58,078 nt of DNA from Lachnoclostridium sp. UBA3262 (lineage in GTDB: Bacteria > Bacillota > Clostridia > Lachnospirales > Lachnospiraceae). The DNA lies in contig DEUM01000022.1 in assembly GCA_002362575.1 (NCBI GenBank), forward strand, positions 1 through 58,078, in the 5' to 3' direction. The translations under genes were made by a program, and so were the position numbers. The notes under the pieces are model-generated. The model had not been told where the DNA came from, searched no databases, and was given only the letters and a program-made list of their open reading frames with translations. Of the stretch, positions 26,001 to 33,617 are shown piece by piece (position 1 is the first letter of the stretch; every line of letters starts with the position of its first letter).

Positions 26001-26254
26001 CAACCTGCCTTTCTCGGCACCTTATAACCCTTCATGGTACGATAACGCGGTATCATATCCTTAATGACACGGGTTAAAACATGGCCTATATGCGGCTTAC
26101 CATTTGCCGTAGGCGGCCCGTCATAAAACATATAAGTCGGGCTGTTCTCCCGCAGCTTGATACTTTTTTGAAAAATATCTTTTTCTTTCCAGAATTTCTC
26201 AACCTCTTTTTCCCGGTCAACAAAATTCATTCCTGTTGATACTTTTTTATACAT
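23099..26254 (-). CDS. ileS: isoleucyl-tRNA synthetase, type 2 (eukaryote-like)
   Basis: Charges tRNA-Ile. The start at 26254 follows GGAGGGAAAAG and gives 1,051 residues. The catalytic HIGH motif sits in PPTANGKPHIGHVLTRVIKD (near 50) and the KMSKS loop in GQKMSKSKGNAVDP. The CP1 editing domain includes WTTTPWTLPSNVAL. The sequence follows the type-2 branch (KMSKSKGN, long C-terminal extension, no terminal zinc ribbon), which is found in Clostridia and Bacteroidetes. That type is known to tolerate mupirocin; tolerance here is inference. It is controlled by the T-box upstream. Confidence 0.97.
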   Translation of the reverse strand: MYKKVSTGMNFVDREKEVEKFWKEKDIFQKSIKLRENSPTYMFYDGPPTANGKPHIGHVLTRVIKDMIPRYRTMKGYKVPRKAGWDTHGLPVELEVEKLLGLDGKEQIEEYGLDPFIGKCKESVWKYKGMWEEFSDAVGFWADMDNPYVTYHDDFIESEWWALKQIWDKKLLYKGFKIVPYCPRCGTPLSSHEVAQGYKAVKERSAIARFKVIGEDAYFLAWTTTPWTLPSNVALCVNPEETYCKVKAADGYTYYMAEALLDNVLGDLSEDGKSYEVLETYKGTDLERKEYEPLFDCAVGICEKQHKKAHYIVCDSYVTMTDGTGIVHIAPAFGEDDAQVGRKYDLPFVQLVNEKGEMTEETAYAGVFVKDADPLILKDLDAKNLLFSAPKFEHDYPFCWRCDTPLIYYARESWFIKMTEVKEDLIRNNNTINWIPESIGKGRFGDWLENIQDWGVSRNRYWGTPLNIWECECGHMESIGSRAELAEKSGKPEAETIELHRPYIDEVTIPCPHCGKPMHRVPEVIDCWFDSGAMPFAQHHYPFENKELFEAQFPAQFISEAVDQTRGWFYSLLAESTLLFNKAPYENVIVLGHVQDENGQKMSKSKGNAVDPMEALGEYGADAIRWYFYVNSAPWLPNRFHGKAVTEGQRKFMGTLWNTYAFFVLYADIDGFDATKYQLEYDKLSVMDKWLLSKLSSTVKAVDTNLENYRIPETAKALQQFVDDMSNWYVRRCRDRFWAKGMEQDKINAYMTLYTALVTICKAAAPMIPFMTESIYQNLVCGIDKSAPESIHLCDFPAVNEAWIDKALEEKMEELLNVVVLGRACRNTANIKNRQPIGKMYVKADDELTGYYKEIIEEELNVKEVVFTEGVEEFTSYGFKPQLRTLGKRFGSKINALKEVLAGLDGNAAMNKLNETGELTVTVDGIDEVLTKEDLLIETVQMEGYVSESDHGITVVLDTKLTPELIEEGFVREIISKLQTMRKDSGFEVTDQIRVYQGGNDKIREIMTNHAEQIKAEVLADSIFIGEMKGHTAEWNINGEDVTFGVTKVTV

Positions 26255-26334
26255 CTTTTCCCTCCGTTCGCGCACGCGTTTGCGTACAACAATTGTAAAC
26301 TTACATTACCCTGTTTCCCATTTACGTCACAGGA

Positions 26335-26625
26335 GGTAATCAAAAAACTCCCACCCAAACTAGGATGAGAGCCTTAATATGCTATCACTATACCACCTGT
26401 TCTATGCTGACACATATATCCGTGTAACGGCGGATGCCGGCGCAGCCTACTTACCCAATCGCCATTTACAGCGATAATCCATGTGTTCGGCATTGCAACT
26501 CGGGAGTGATATTCGCTTTTTTGTAATACCGCCGGGTTTTCACTGTCCCCGGCTCACTGTGAGATTTCCAAAAAAGTTACTGTCTCCGTCCTCGTCTTTC
26601 ATAAAATCTCTTTCACGATTGTAAT
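26335..26625 (-). ncRNA. T-box riboswitch for isoleucine ahead of ileS
   Basis: The leader has a long stem I carrying GCGAATATCACTCCCGAGTTGC-like sequence, with ATC (Ile codon) at 26510-26508 placed as specifier and followed by A. A T-box-like ACAGGTGGTATAGTG segment (about 26381-26399) is next. Last comes a terminator (CTCTCATCC / GGGTGGGAG with six T, 26342-26371). Uncharged tRNA-Ile should pair with the specifier and the T-box and prevent termination. Outer borders are approximate. Confidence 0.85.
26342..26371 (-). terminator. T-box attenuator terminator
   Basis: Nine-base stem with three G-U pairs and a six-base loop, followed by TTTTTTG on the minus strand, 88 bases ahead of the ileS start. 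Its 5-prime arm lies just after the T-box, as needed for switching. Confidence 0.85.
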
Positions 26626-26626
26626 T

Positions 26627-26655
26627 ATGATAGTATGAAAGTAAAAAATTGTCAA
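26627..26655 (-). promoter_or_regulatory. promoter of the T-box leader and ileS
   Basis: On the minus strand, TTGACA (26655-26650), a 17-base spacer and TATCAT (26632-26627). The 120 bases between it and the end of the lipoprotein gene (26656-26777) hold nothing I can identify. Confidence 0.75.
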
Positions 26656-26777
26656 GACGGATTTTGATTTTTTTAGGGAAATCCTTTGGTTATTTTCGCA
26701 AACGATATATCTTTAACCTTTTAAAGTGGTAAGCAGTAGGCTCAAAAAAATGTTCTGCGCCTGAAGTAATCAGCTAA

Positions 26778-27836
26778 TTACTGCACCCGCAATATATAAG
26801 CGTGTTTCTTCCCTGTTCTTCCATTATTTAAAAGTTTCCACTCCTTATCCCCAAGGGTTCCTTCTTTCTCTCCATCTATACGGAAATTTGATACAAAAGC
26901 GGTCGCCTCTGAAGAATTACCCGTCATCTGCGTAATTAAGTTGATAATAGTCTGTTTCTCACTGGCGGAAAATACCAATCCATCTGCTTTATCGGCATTT
27001 TCCCATATCTTCACCTCCAGCTGCAGTGGTTTGTCATCTTTTAAATAGAAGGAGACCTGTTTGTTATACGGATTCTCCGGGCTATTCCAACTGCTCTGCA
27101 ACTGCAGACAGTCCATATAACCGCCTGTATAGGCTTTTAATAAGTAAAACCCATCCCCGATTGTCTTTTCGATTAGCTCCTCATATCGTTTAGGATAACA
27201 GTATCTTGCTGCCGGCATAAAAACATCAAGCTGAAACAGTTCTCGTTCTACTGTGCCGTCTTCTTTATATTCCTCCGTTACGCAAGGCTGAATCAACATG
27301 CCCTGCCGCACAAAAGTACAGGCTCCGTATTGTTCTACATTATATCCTTTCATATCTTTATAGCCGATTTTTTCCAGCCGTTTAAATAATTCATCCAAGT
27401 CCTTTTTACCATTTTCAAGATTAAAAGTAAGAAGTAAGTCCCCGCTAAAAACATTGTCCGTACTTTTCTTTCCGACCTCAAATTTAACCCAGTCATCCAA
27501 GCCCTGAGTAGCTTCCTCTGTTTCTGACCGGTCTGTCTCCTCATCCTCCCATAAAAACATTTTTCTTATAAATTTATCATTCATAATTGTTGCCTGCAAT
27601 GTTTTTAACTGCTGTCTCTTTATAACGGATATGGCTCTCGGCTCGCTTTTTTCCTGTGACTGTAAAGCATTTCTTGCCTTTTCCACTTCTTCCTCAGAGC
27701 TCAGAAAACAGAATTCTTCCCCTACATTTTCCGCCTCATCCATAACCACATCCGGGGCTCCACACCCGGTAAGCAACATCCCGGCAAGAAGCACCATTAC
27801 TAATATTTTTTGCTTTATAATAAATTTTTTCTTCAT
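26778..27836 (-). CDS. lipoprotein of an ABC-transporter operon, function unknown
   Basis: 352 residues starting at 27836 (GGAGGTTATT before the ATG). The signal peptide ends in a lipobox, LLTGC, with the acylated Cys near residue 25, so it should be anchored outside the membrane. The rest is mixed alpha/beta without a family I can name; it contains FLWEDEETDRSETEEATQGL and a C-terminal TAFVSNFRIDGEKEG. It is the last gene after GntR, ATPase and permease, so it probably serves the same transporter. It shows no solute-binding-protein motif that I recognise. Confidence 0.6.
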   Translation of the reverse strand: MKKKFIIKQKILVMVLLAGMLLTGCGAPDVVMDEAENVGEEFCFLSSEEEVEKARNALQSQEKSEPRAISVIKRQQLKTLQATIMNDKFIRKMFLWEDEETDRSETEEATQGLDDWVKFEVGKKSTDNVFSGDLLLTFNLENGKKDLDELFKRLEKIGYKDMKGYNVEQYGACTFVRQGMLIQPCVTEEYKEDGTVERELFQLDVFMPAARYCYPKRYEELIEKTIGDGFYLLKAYTGGYMDCLQLQSSWNSPENPYNKQVSFYLKDDKPLQLEVKIWENADKADGLVFSASEKQTIINLITQMTGNSSEATAFVSNFRIDGEKEGTLGDKEWKLLNNGRTGKKHAYILRVQ

Positions 27837-27853
27837 AATAACCTCCATTTCGA

Positions 27854-27880
27854 GAACGTTTCGTTCAAGACGTTTCGTTC
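27854..27880 (-). repeat. two GAACGAAACGT repeats between permease and lipoprotein genes
   Basis: On the minus strand GAACGAAACGTC and GAACGAAACGTTC stand 14 bases apart, and the second is itself a palindrome (GAACG-AAA-CGTTC). They lie within the 54-base gap just ahead of the lipoprotein ribosome binding site. They could be a hairpin or a binding site. Confidence 0.6.
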
Positions 27881-27890
27881 GAAGAACCCT

Positions 27891-29018
27891 TTATTTCACT
27901 ATTCGCTTTAACAGTTTCTGACAGCCCAAAAAGATGCCAGCCGACAAAACAAGGCAGATAATTGCTTTTAACACCATGCCGCCGTCCACCGCGCTGTCTA
28001 TGAAAATAAATTCAGTAATTGCTGTTCCGAAACAGATACCACAGCCAAGCCCAATCGCAATTCTTGCACCCTTCATCGGAACGAGAGTTCCGGCATATGC
28101 CAAATCTCGTTTTCTGTTCACGATGTATGCTAACAGCGTACAGCCAATCAGGATTACTGCCAGCGAGGTAAATAGAATCCACATATTTTCATAATACGTA
28201 TACGTATTCCAGCAGCCGGTTTCATCCGATGTAGAAACCGATGTTCCTGTCGCCATTCCAAAAAAGACTCCTAATATATTTGTTGTGTGGGAGTATAGAT
28301 TTGTTACAGCCTGATGACGCACCATATCTTTTATATAGAGCAGCCATATACCATATTCATGAAGTATTACCATTCCAAGCTCCAATGGCGCCAGCATAGC
28401 CCCTGCTCCAATCATACCTGCAATAATTCCCTGCCCGACCAGACTCTGAACGGTTATATAAATAGAGTAAATCGCCATCAGAGTAAGCCAGAATAAAGCC
28501 AGCGAACGCAATGTATGCCATATTGTTTCATTTCCATAAGTAATCTCAAAATCCGGGCGCACGATATTGACTTTTATCAATGTTGTAATAAAACGGCTGC
28601 GAACAAACAAGACTCCTGCCGACAGCACTAGACATGACACCGTAATCGCGCCATATCCCAGCCCCGCTTTTACTGCAAAACATTCTCCCTGTGTAAATGG
28701 CAGGGAAGCAAGATACTCCCGGCTTCTGCTATTGTGAAGCTCACTAAACTGAATGATGGACATAAAAGCAAATGCCAATAATCCCGCTATTACCCCATAC
28801 CTGAAAAACAGCGCCAGCTGCTCGCTGAAATAGCTTCCGTAAGCGCCAAAGAACTCCAGATTATACTGTTCCTGACCAGGATTCATAACAGCCTGATAAT
28901 TTCCCGCCATCGCTACATATAACAGTCCGCTCATAACAAGGGCGCATATACAGCCTGCCAGTAAGAACCACCGCATTGTTCTCATCTCATGGCGTATCAG
29001 CATCCATCTCCTATTCAT
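27891..29018 (-). CDS. ABC transporter permease
   Basis: 375 residues with about eight hydrophobic segments, several charged loops, and an N-terminal cytoplasmic start (MNRRWMLIRHEMRTMRWFLL) typical of ABC-2-like permeases paired with YtrA-type regulators. The start overlaps the stop of the ATPase gene by 8 bases, so the two are translationally coupled. The large outside segment between helices one and two (AGNYQAVMNPGQEQYNLEFF) is also common in this class. The substrate is unknown; related Ytr systems respond to cell-wall-active compounds. Confidence 0.75.
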   Translation of the reverse strand: MNRRWMLIRHEMRTMRWFLLAGCICALVMSGLLYVAMAGNYQAVMNPGQEQYNLEFFGAYGSYFSEQLALFFRYGVIAGLLAFAFMSIIQFSELHNSRSREYLASLPFTQGECFAVKAGLGYGAITVSCLVLSAGVLFVRSRFITTLIKVNIVRPDFEITYGNETIWHTLRSLALFWLTLMAIYSIYITVQSLVGQGIIAGMIGAGAMLAPLELGMVILHEYGIWLLYIKDMVRHQAVTNLYSHTTNILGVFFGMATGTSVSTSDETGCWNTYTYYENMWILFTSLAVILIGCTLLAYIVNRKRDLAYAGTLVPMKGARIAIGLGCGICFGTAITEFIFIDSAVDGGMVLKAIICLVLSAGIFLGCQKLLKRIVK

Positions 29019-29910
29019 TTGCCTCCCCTCCTTTCATTTCCCGATTCATATAGATAAAACTTTCCTCCAGTCCCACCTTCATCTGCTCAACCACAACAGC
29101 TCCCGCTGCTTTCATCTCTGCCTTAAAGTCACCGGAATCTCTCGGCAGGACAATCGTATATACACTTCCCACATTTGATATATGACAGATATCATCTCTG
29201 TGATACAGTCCGGAAGGTGCTCCCTCCGGAAATACGACCTGATATTTGACTATCTGCCCTGTCACCTCATCCAGTTCATCCTGAACCGATACCCTTCCGT
29301 TACTTATCATTGTCACAGAATCACATACCTTTTCTAACTCATCCAGATGATGGGAAGAAATAAGTACCGTCATACCATTGTTCTCCACGAAGCTCACAAG
29401 GATATCCAGCAAATCCTTCTTCGCCATCGCATCCAGCCCTGCCGTCGGCTCATCCAGAATCATTATCTCTGGATTCCTCGCCATATTCAGCATAAAGGAA
29501 ACTCTCATTTTCTGTCCCTTGGATAACTGGCTGATTCGCTTTTTAATATCTACCTGAAATATCCGGTTCAGACAGTCAAAATCTTCCATTGAAAAACTAG
29601 AAAAGGTTTTTTCATAAAACTTCGCCAGCCCACTAATACGGTAGCCGCTAAACATCTGGTTACTATCCGCCACATAACCAATTTTCTCTTTTATATCCGG
29701 ATTATCAAATATCGTTTTTCCTTCCAAAAGCACCTCACCTTTGTCTGGTGGATATATACCGGTCAGGCATTTGATTATCGTCGTCTTTCCCGAACCATTA
29801 TGTCCAATCAGTCCGTGAATGGTTCCCTTTTCCACGTGGATATCAATGTCTTCGACCACATAGTCGCCCTTCCTGCGATACCCTTTACAAAGTCCCTTTA
29901 CTTCAATCAT
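29011..29910 (-). CDS. ABC transporter ATP-binding protein (YtrB-like)
   Basis: About 299 residues from the ATG at 29910, which follows GGAGGGAAGCAG. Walker A is GHNGSGKTT (near 40), the signature is LSKGQKMRVSF, and Walker B is IMILDEPTAGLDA, followed by the switch His in LISSHHLDEL. The domain end (about 215-299) is a small accessory region. It overlaps the GntR gene by 8 bases upstream and the permease gene by 8 bases downstream. With the permease it forms an exporter of unknown substrate. Confidence 0.93.
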   Translation of the reverse strand: MIEVKGLCKGYRRKGDYVVEDIDIHVEKGTIHGLIGHNGSGKTTIIKCLTGIYPPDKGEVLLEGKTIFDNPDIKEKIGYVADSNQMFSGYRISGLAKFYEKTFSSFSMEDFDCLNRIFQVDIKKRISQLSKGQKMRVSFMLNMARNPEIMILDEPTAGLDAMAKKDLLDILVSFVENNGMTVLISSHHLDELEKVCDSVTMISNGRVSVQDELDEVTGQIVKYQVVFPEGAPSGLYHRDDICHISNVGSVYTIVLPRDSGDFKAEMKAAGAVVVEQMKVGLEESFIYMNREMKGGEANE

Positions 29911-30295
29911 CCTGCTTCCCTCCCTGCAGCGCATCATAAATTTCTTCGACCAGCCGGACAATATCTTCCTTGCTGAATCCCTGATAAACCAACTCCATGC
30001 ATTGCGCTCTTAGTTCTTCTTTCACTTTTAAAATCACTCCTTCATTTGGTGCGTTATCCGGCACCCCTGCAATAAATGCCCCCTTGCCGCGCACAGTTTC
30101 AATTAAACCCTGCTGTTCCATTTCCCGATAAGCCTTTGCTACCGTTCCCGGTGTGATTTCAAGCTGCATGGCAAGCTTCCGTACCGAGGGAATGGAATCG
30201 CCCTTTTTCAGAAAACCCTGCAGCATTAAATATTTATACTGCGTGATAATCTGTTCATATATGGGCTGTGTACTTCGAAAATCCAAATGAATCAC
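29903..30295 (-). CDS. GntR-family transcriptional regulator, YtrA subfamily
   Basis: 130 residues: a winged helix-turn-helix (about 5-75, with PIYEQIITQYKYLMLQG and GDSIPSVRKLAMQLEITPGT) and a very short C-terminal dimerisation part, as in YtrA. YtrA-type repressors control an adjacent ABC transporter, which matches the genes that follow. A palindrome overlaps the transcription start of this operon (30332-30360), so autorepression is likely. The inducer is unknown. Confidence 0.92.
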   Translation of the reverse strand: MIHLDFRSTQPIYEQIITQYKYLMLQGFLKKGDSIPSVRKLAMQLEITPGTVAKAYREMEQQGLIETVRGKGAFIAGVPDNAPNEGVILKVKEELRAQCMELVYQGFSKEDIVRLVEEIYDALQGGKQDD

Positions 30296-30331
30296 TCTAT
30301 TCCGCCTTTCCGCGGAAAACCGCTTTTATTT

Positions 30332-30360
30332 CAACTGTACCATTCGCACTGGTACAGTTG
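30332..30360 (-). promoter_or_regulatory. operator palindrome of the GntR/ABC operon
   Basis: Perfect inverted repeat CAACTGTACC (30332-30341) and GGTACAGTTG (30351-30360) with a nine-base centre. It begins right after the predicted start of transcription. Another half-like copy (ACTGTAT) stands directly beside it at about 30361-30368. This is a good YtrA/GntR repressor site. Confidence 0.8.
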
Positions 30361-30368
30361 ATACAGTT

Positions 30369-30397
30369 ATCATATAACGTAATAAAAGATTTGTCAA
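30369..30397 (-). promoter_or_regulatory. promoter of the GntR/ABC operon
   Basis: On the minus strand, TTGACA (30397-30392), a 17-base spacer and TATGAT (30374-30369). The operator is immediately downstream, so a bound repressor would block the polymerase. Confidence 0.8.
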
Positions 30398-30410
30398 GAA
30401 GAAAATGTAA

Positions 30411-30449
30411 AAAAGCCAGCTGCCTCTCAAATCGTTGACAGCTGGCTTT
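30411..30449 (-). terminator. terminator after the 30462-31217 gene
   Basis: Stem AAAGCCAGCTG / CAGCTGGCTTT with a 16-base loop and six T after it on the minus strand, 13 bases past the stop codon. Confidence 0.85.
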
Positions 30450-30461
30450 ATATTTGAATTG

Positions 30462-31217
30462 TTATCCCCTTCCATCGTAAAGCTTCCATTTACCCTTTTT
30501 GTCTTTTACTGACACCGTCTTTTTTGCAAAATCAAAACGAAAAGGAGTAAATTGATTGGGATAGCTGTGTGCGTATACCTGAACCTCTATCGTCTGCTTT
30601 TTCTCGTCTGTTTTTACATATTTTGAGTCCAGCCTTTTGTAAAAAGACACCGCCTGTTCAAAGCTCCACCATTTATAAATATCCTCCCAAAGATAATTTT
30701 TATTAAATTCCTTTCGCATAGAGTCAATAGACTTTTCACTCAAAAATGAAATTACCGGCATAGGAATAAGTATACTATCTCCTGTGAAATCACTTATGGA
30801 ACAACAGTTATACAGACCATATGGAAGCTTATTGTTTTCATCGTAAACTAAAGCATAATAGTTATTATCAACAAAAAATAATTCTGCTTCTTTTTTTATC
30901 CCTGAATCATATATCGTGTCCGAACCTACATAAAACTTCTTGTTATGCTCTATTATTTCAGCCATACTTTCCCCGGATGAAAAATATATAACCGGAGTCG
31001 TCCCATTCGATATCTCCTTGTCCGTTACCTTTACCCTTATTACTCTCTGACTATTCCCATAATCATTCCATTTACCGACAGAAATAATATCCCCAAACAC
31101 ATCGTAGCCTTCCAATGAACCGGATTGAATTGCGTGTTCCCTTAAACAATTGATACCGAATATCGCCACTAAAAAGATTAGAACAATAATAAGAATAATT
31201 AGAATCTTTTTTCTCAT
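30462..31217 (-). CDS. membrane-anchored protein of a local paralogous family, unknown function
   Basis: 251 residues from the ATG at 31217 (AAAGGAGAAAGAG ahead of it). The N-terminus is one membrane helix (MRKKILIILIIVLIFLVAIF); the rest faces outward. I do not know the family, but the protein resembles the two tandem genes at 44739-46363. Shared points are a D-NYY-L-YDE motif (FFVDNNYYALVYDENN), a Cys-Cys pair (YNCCS), an IP-P-V motif, an aromatic S-F-E/Q-A-x-x-FYKR helix, and an F-FDF-KK-V end. It stands alone between two terminators. Confidence 0.65.
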   Translation of the reverse strand: MRKKILIILIIVLIFLVAIFGINCLREHAIQSGSLEGYDVFGDIISVGKWNDYGNSQRVIRVKVTDKEISNGTTPVIYFSSGESMAEIIEHNKKFYVGSDTIYDSGIKKEAELFFVDNNYYALVYDENNKLPYGLYNCCSISDFTGDSILIPMPVISFLSEKSIDSMRKEFNKNYLWEDIYKWWSFEQAVSFYKRLDSKYVKTDEKKQTIEVQVYAHSYPNQFTPFRFDFAKKTVSVKDKKGKWKLYDGRG

Positions 31218-31240
31218 ATCTCTTTCTCCTTTCCCCGGAT

Positions 31241-31287
31241 GAAAAATAAAACATCGGAAAACCAACTCCCGTCAGGCTTTCCGATGC
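31241..31287 (-). terminator. terminator of the chemoreceptor gene
   Basis: Stem ATCGGAAA / TTTCCGAT with a loop of about 15 bases, then GTTTTATTTTT on the minus strand, 33 bases past the stop. The T run reaches into the next gene's leader. Confidence 0.8.
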
Positions 31288-31320
31288 TCACATTTTCAAT
31301 ATTTATCTCAGAAATCAGCC

Positions 31321-33402
31321 TTACTTTTCCAACTGAAACTCGCGGACAAGCTGATTCAGATTATCTGCACTTTCCTTACTTCCAGTCACTAAACTCTCTG
31401 TTGATTCAATTTTCTGAGCCATTTCTGTCGTCTTATCGGCGATTTCAGAAACGCCGGTTGCCGACTCATTTACCGTTGTATTGATTTCCTCGATTGAGAA
31501 CGAAATATCAGATATCGCGGAAACCAGTTCCTTGACAGCCGCATTTATCTTCTTCATGCCAGTTTCATATTCCAGCGCATCCTCCGAATAATTTTCCCCA
31601 ATTTCCATAAAGCCTTTATAATCTTCAAGAACAGTTTTCTCAAGGAAATCCATCGTCCCATCCAGACACTGCACCAGATTTTCTACTGCTTCATTAACCT
31701 GAGTGATAATACCATCGATATCTACCACTGCTTCTTGTGTCTGGTTTGCCAGCGTACCAATCTCCGATGCTACTACAGCAAAACCTTTACCGGCCTCTCC
31801 TGCTCTTGCCGCCTCAATAGAAGCGTTCAGGGCAAGGAGATTAGTCTGTGTCGATATCTCCATAATATTCTGTGTCAGTTCATTTATCTTTTCAACTGCC
31901 TTTGCCTGTTCCATGGCAAGCTCTGTTTTCTCCTTTACATTGTTGTACATCTCGTCTGTACGGCGCCCGGCCTCTGCTGTTGTCTGCTTCAGGCTGTCAG
32001 CACGCTCCTTTACCTGAACAGAATTTTCTGCTCCCTGTTTGGATAACTTCTCAATATCTTTCGCATTGCCATCTACCGTTCCGACTGCCCGGCTCACAGT
32101 ATCGGTAGCACTGGCCGCTTCCTCCATCGCTGCTGCCAACTGCTCCGTCGTCGCTGAATTATCGCTGCACATCACATTTACCTGATTCATGTTAGAAGTT
32201 AAGTCAATTACACTTCCTTCCACACTATTTCCGGCGCCATCTATCAAAGCCACCATTTCACGCAGTTTAGCTCGCATCTTCTGCACAGCCCGCGCCATGT
32301 CTCCAATCTCACTTTTCAGCTTCACAAGCTTGGCACTTTTCGCATTTTTAGCAAAATTCAGTTCTGCTGTATTCTCTATAATTTCTGTCAAATCGCAAAT
32401 CGGCTGCGACACTCTCATGCTGCTGAAAAATCCTAAAATACCGGCGGCAATCACGGCTACCAGTATGGCAAGCAGCATCTGAATAAACAGCGTCCGCGAA
32501 TCTGCAAGTATTTCGCTGTTTGGCGCTGACTCAATCAACTTCATTCCATTTCGGAGAGAGGTAAAACCAGCTACTTTGTCAACTCCCTGATAGGAATAAT
32601 CAAGTGTGCTCCCATTTTCCTTCTCTGTCATGAAATTGGCGAGCTCTGCGCTGCATTTGCTCAAATCCGTTCCGTATTCTACAGAGGGATGTGCCACAAC
32701 CTGATTCTGGCTGTTTACGAGGAAGCCATAACCGCTTGTGTAGCTCTTGGCCTCGTCTGCAACTGCTTTGATTTTACTAAAATCAACATCCATCCCCACA
32801 ATACCGACGGAAACATCATCAATAAAAATAGGAACAACATAAGAAATCATATAAACGTTAATATTCGAGTTCAAATATGGATCCATCCATGTCGGTTTTC
32901 CATTGTTAACCGGTATGTAATACCACCCCACATGCTCTAAGTCATCCTTGTCATAACTACTGAAGTCAGTTGGAACAAGTTGCTTGAACTCACCGTCCTC
33001 GCTATCCTTTGAAGCAAAAAGACCGGAAGTTCCTTCGGTAAACTCCGGATTATATCTCACATAGTAGGTCAGTGCCCCTTCGGTATTATTTGCGCTTTGA
33101 AGTGCAATATCCTCAATTTTCTTTGTACATTGATCTACATACTTTGGATTGTCCTTAAAATTATCCAAATTACCAATGTTCTTTACCATAATGCCTGCCA
33201 GCGTATTGACCGAAAGTTCAATCTGTGCAAGCGCAGCATCAATATCCTTTCCATAACTTTTACAGACATTTACCAGACGTTCTCTGGAATCCTCGTGTGC
33301 AATCCGGTTTGAATTGATAAAACCAATCATCCCGCAAATCAAAGATGCGATAACAGCGCTCCCCACTGTCAGCATAGAAAGCCTTGCTTTTAATGACTTC
33401 AT
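31321..33402 (-). CDS. methyl-accepting chemotaxis protein with a Cache sensor domain
   Basis: 693 residues. There are two membrane helices (about 9-28 and 308-330) with an extracellular double-Cache-type sensor between them, containing YYIPVNNGKPTWMDPY and VGIVGMDVDF. A HAMP linker follows, then a long signalling coiled coil with the invariant tip STQTNLLALNASIEAARAGE and GKGFAVVASEIGTLANQT. Ligands of such Cache domains are often amino or organic acids; which one is not visible. No other chemotaxis gene is in the window. The start has AGGAGGAGG ahead of it. Confidence 0.93.
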   Translation of the reverse strand: MKSLKARLSMLTVGSAVIASLICGMIGFINSNRIAHEDSRERLVNVCKSYGKDIDAALAQIELSVNTLAGIMVKNIGNLDNFKDNPKYVDQCTKKIEDIALQSANNTEGALTYYVRYNPEFTEGTSGLFASKDSEDGEFKQLVPTDFSSYDKDDLEHVGWYYIPVNNGKPTWMDPYLNSNINVYMISYVVPIFIDDVSVGIVGMDVDFSKIKAVADEAKSYTSGYGFLVNSQNQVVAHPSVEYGTDLSKCSAELANFMTEKENGSTLDYSYQGVDKVAGFTSLRNGMKLIESAPNSEILADSRTLFIQMLLAILVAVIAAGILGFFSSMRVSQPICDLTEIIENTAELNFAKNAKSAKLVKLKSEIGDMARAVQKMRAKLREMVALIDGAGNSVEGSVIDLTSNMNQVNVMCSDNSATTEQLAAAMEEAASATDTVSRAVGTVDGNAKDIEKLSKQGAENSVQVKERADSLKQTTAEAGRRTDEMYNNVKEKTELAMEQAKAVEKINELTQNIMEISTQTNLLALNASIEAARAGEAGKGFAVVASEIGTLANQTQEAVVDIDGIITQVNEAVENLVQCLDGTMDFLEKTVLEDYKGFMEIGENYSEDALEYETGMKKINAAVKELVSAISDISFSIEEINTTVNESATGVSEIADKTTEMAQKIESTESLVTGSKESADNLNQLVREFQLEK

Positions 33403-33474
33403 GAAATTCCTCCTCCAAGTGCATATTTTTGTTTCACTTTAAAATGAAACCGACCATAAACGGTAACTATTGTT

Positions 33475-33503
33475 ATTTTACTATATTTACAGCTAATGTG
33501 CAA
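33475..33503 (-). promoter_or_regulatory. promoter of the chemoreceptor gene
   Basis: On the minus strand, TTGCAC (33503-33498), a 17-base spacer and TAAAAT (33480-33475). The leader after it contains a small hairpin, GTTTCACTTTAAAATGAAAC (33431-33450). No sigma-D flagellar-type promoter was seen. Confidence 0.55.
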
Positions 33504-33540
33504 TGAAAGAATTGCAAAACTTAAAAAAGAAATCTATTAT

Positions 33541-33568
33541 TTTACTTTTACCTAATATTTGGTATAAT
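33541..33568 (+). promoter_or_regulatory. promoter of the rfbA-rfbC-pncB genes
   Basis: TTTACT (33541-33546), a 16-base spacer and a perfect TATAAT (33563-33568), 50 bases before rfbA. Confidence 0.6.
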
Positions 33569-33617
33569 AAATGATAATGTTAAAAGTATCTTTTTATGAA
33601 AGGAACAGGATAACTAC

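Noticed and set aside
33403..33540. Sigma-D flagellar promoter for the chemoreceptor
   Set aside because: No TAAA-15-GCCGATAA-like pair was found; a sigma-A-like promoter fits better.
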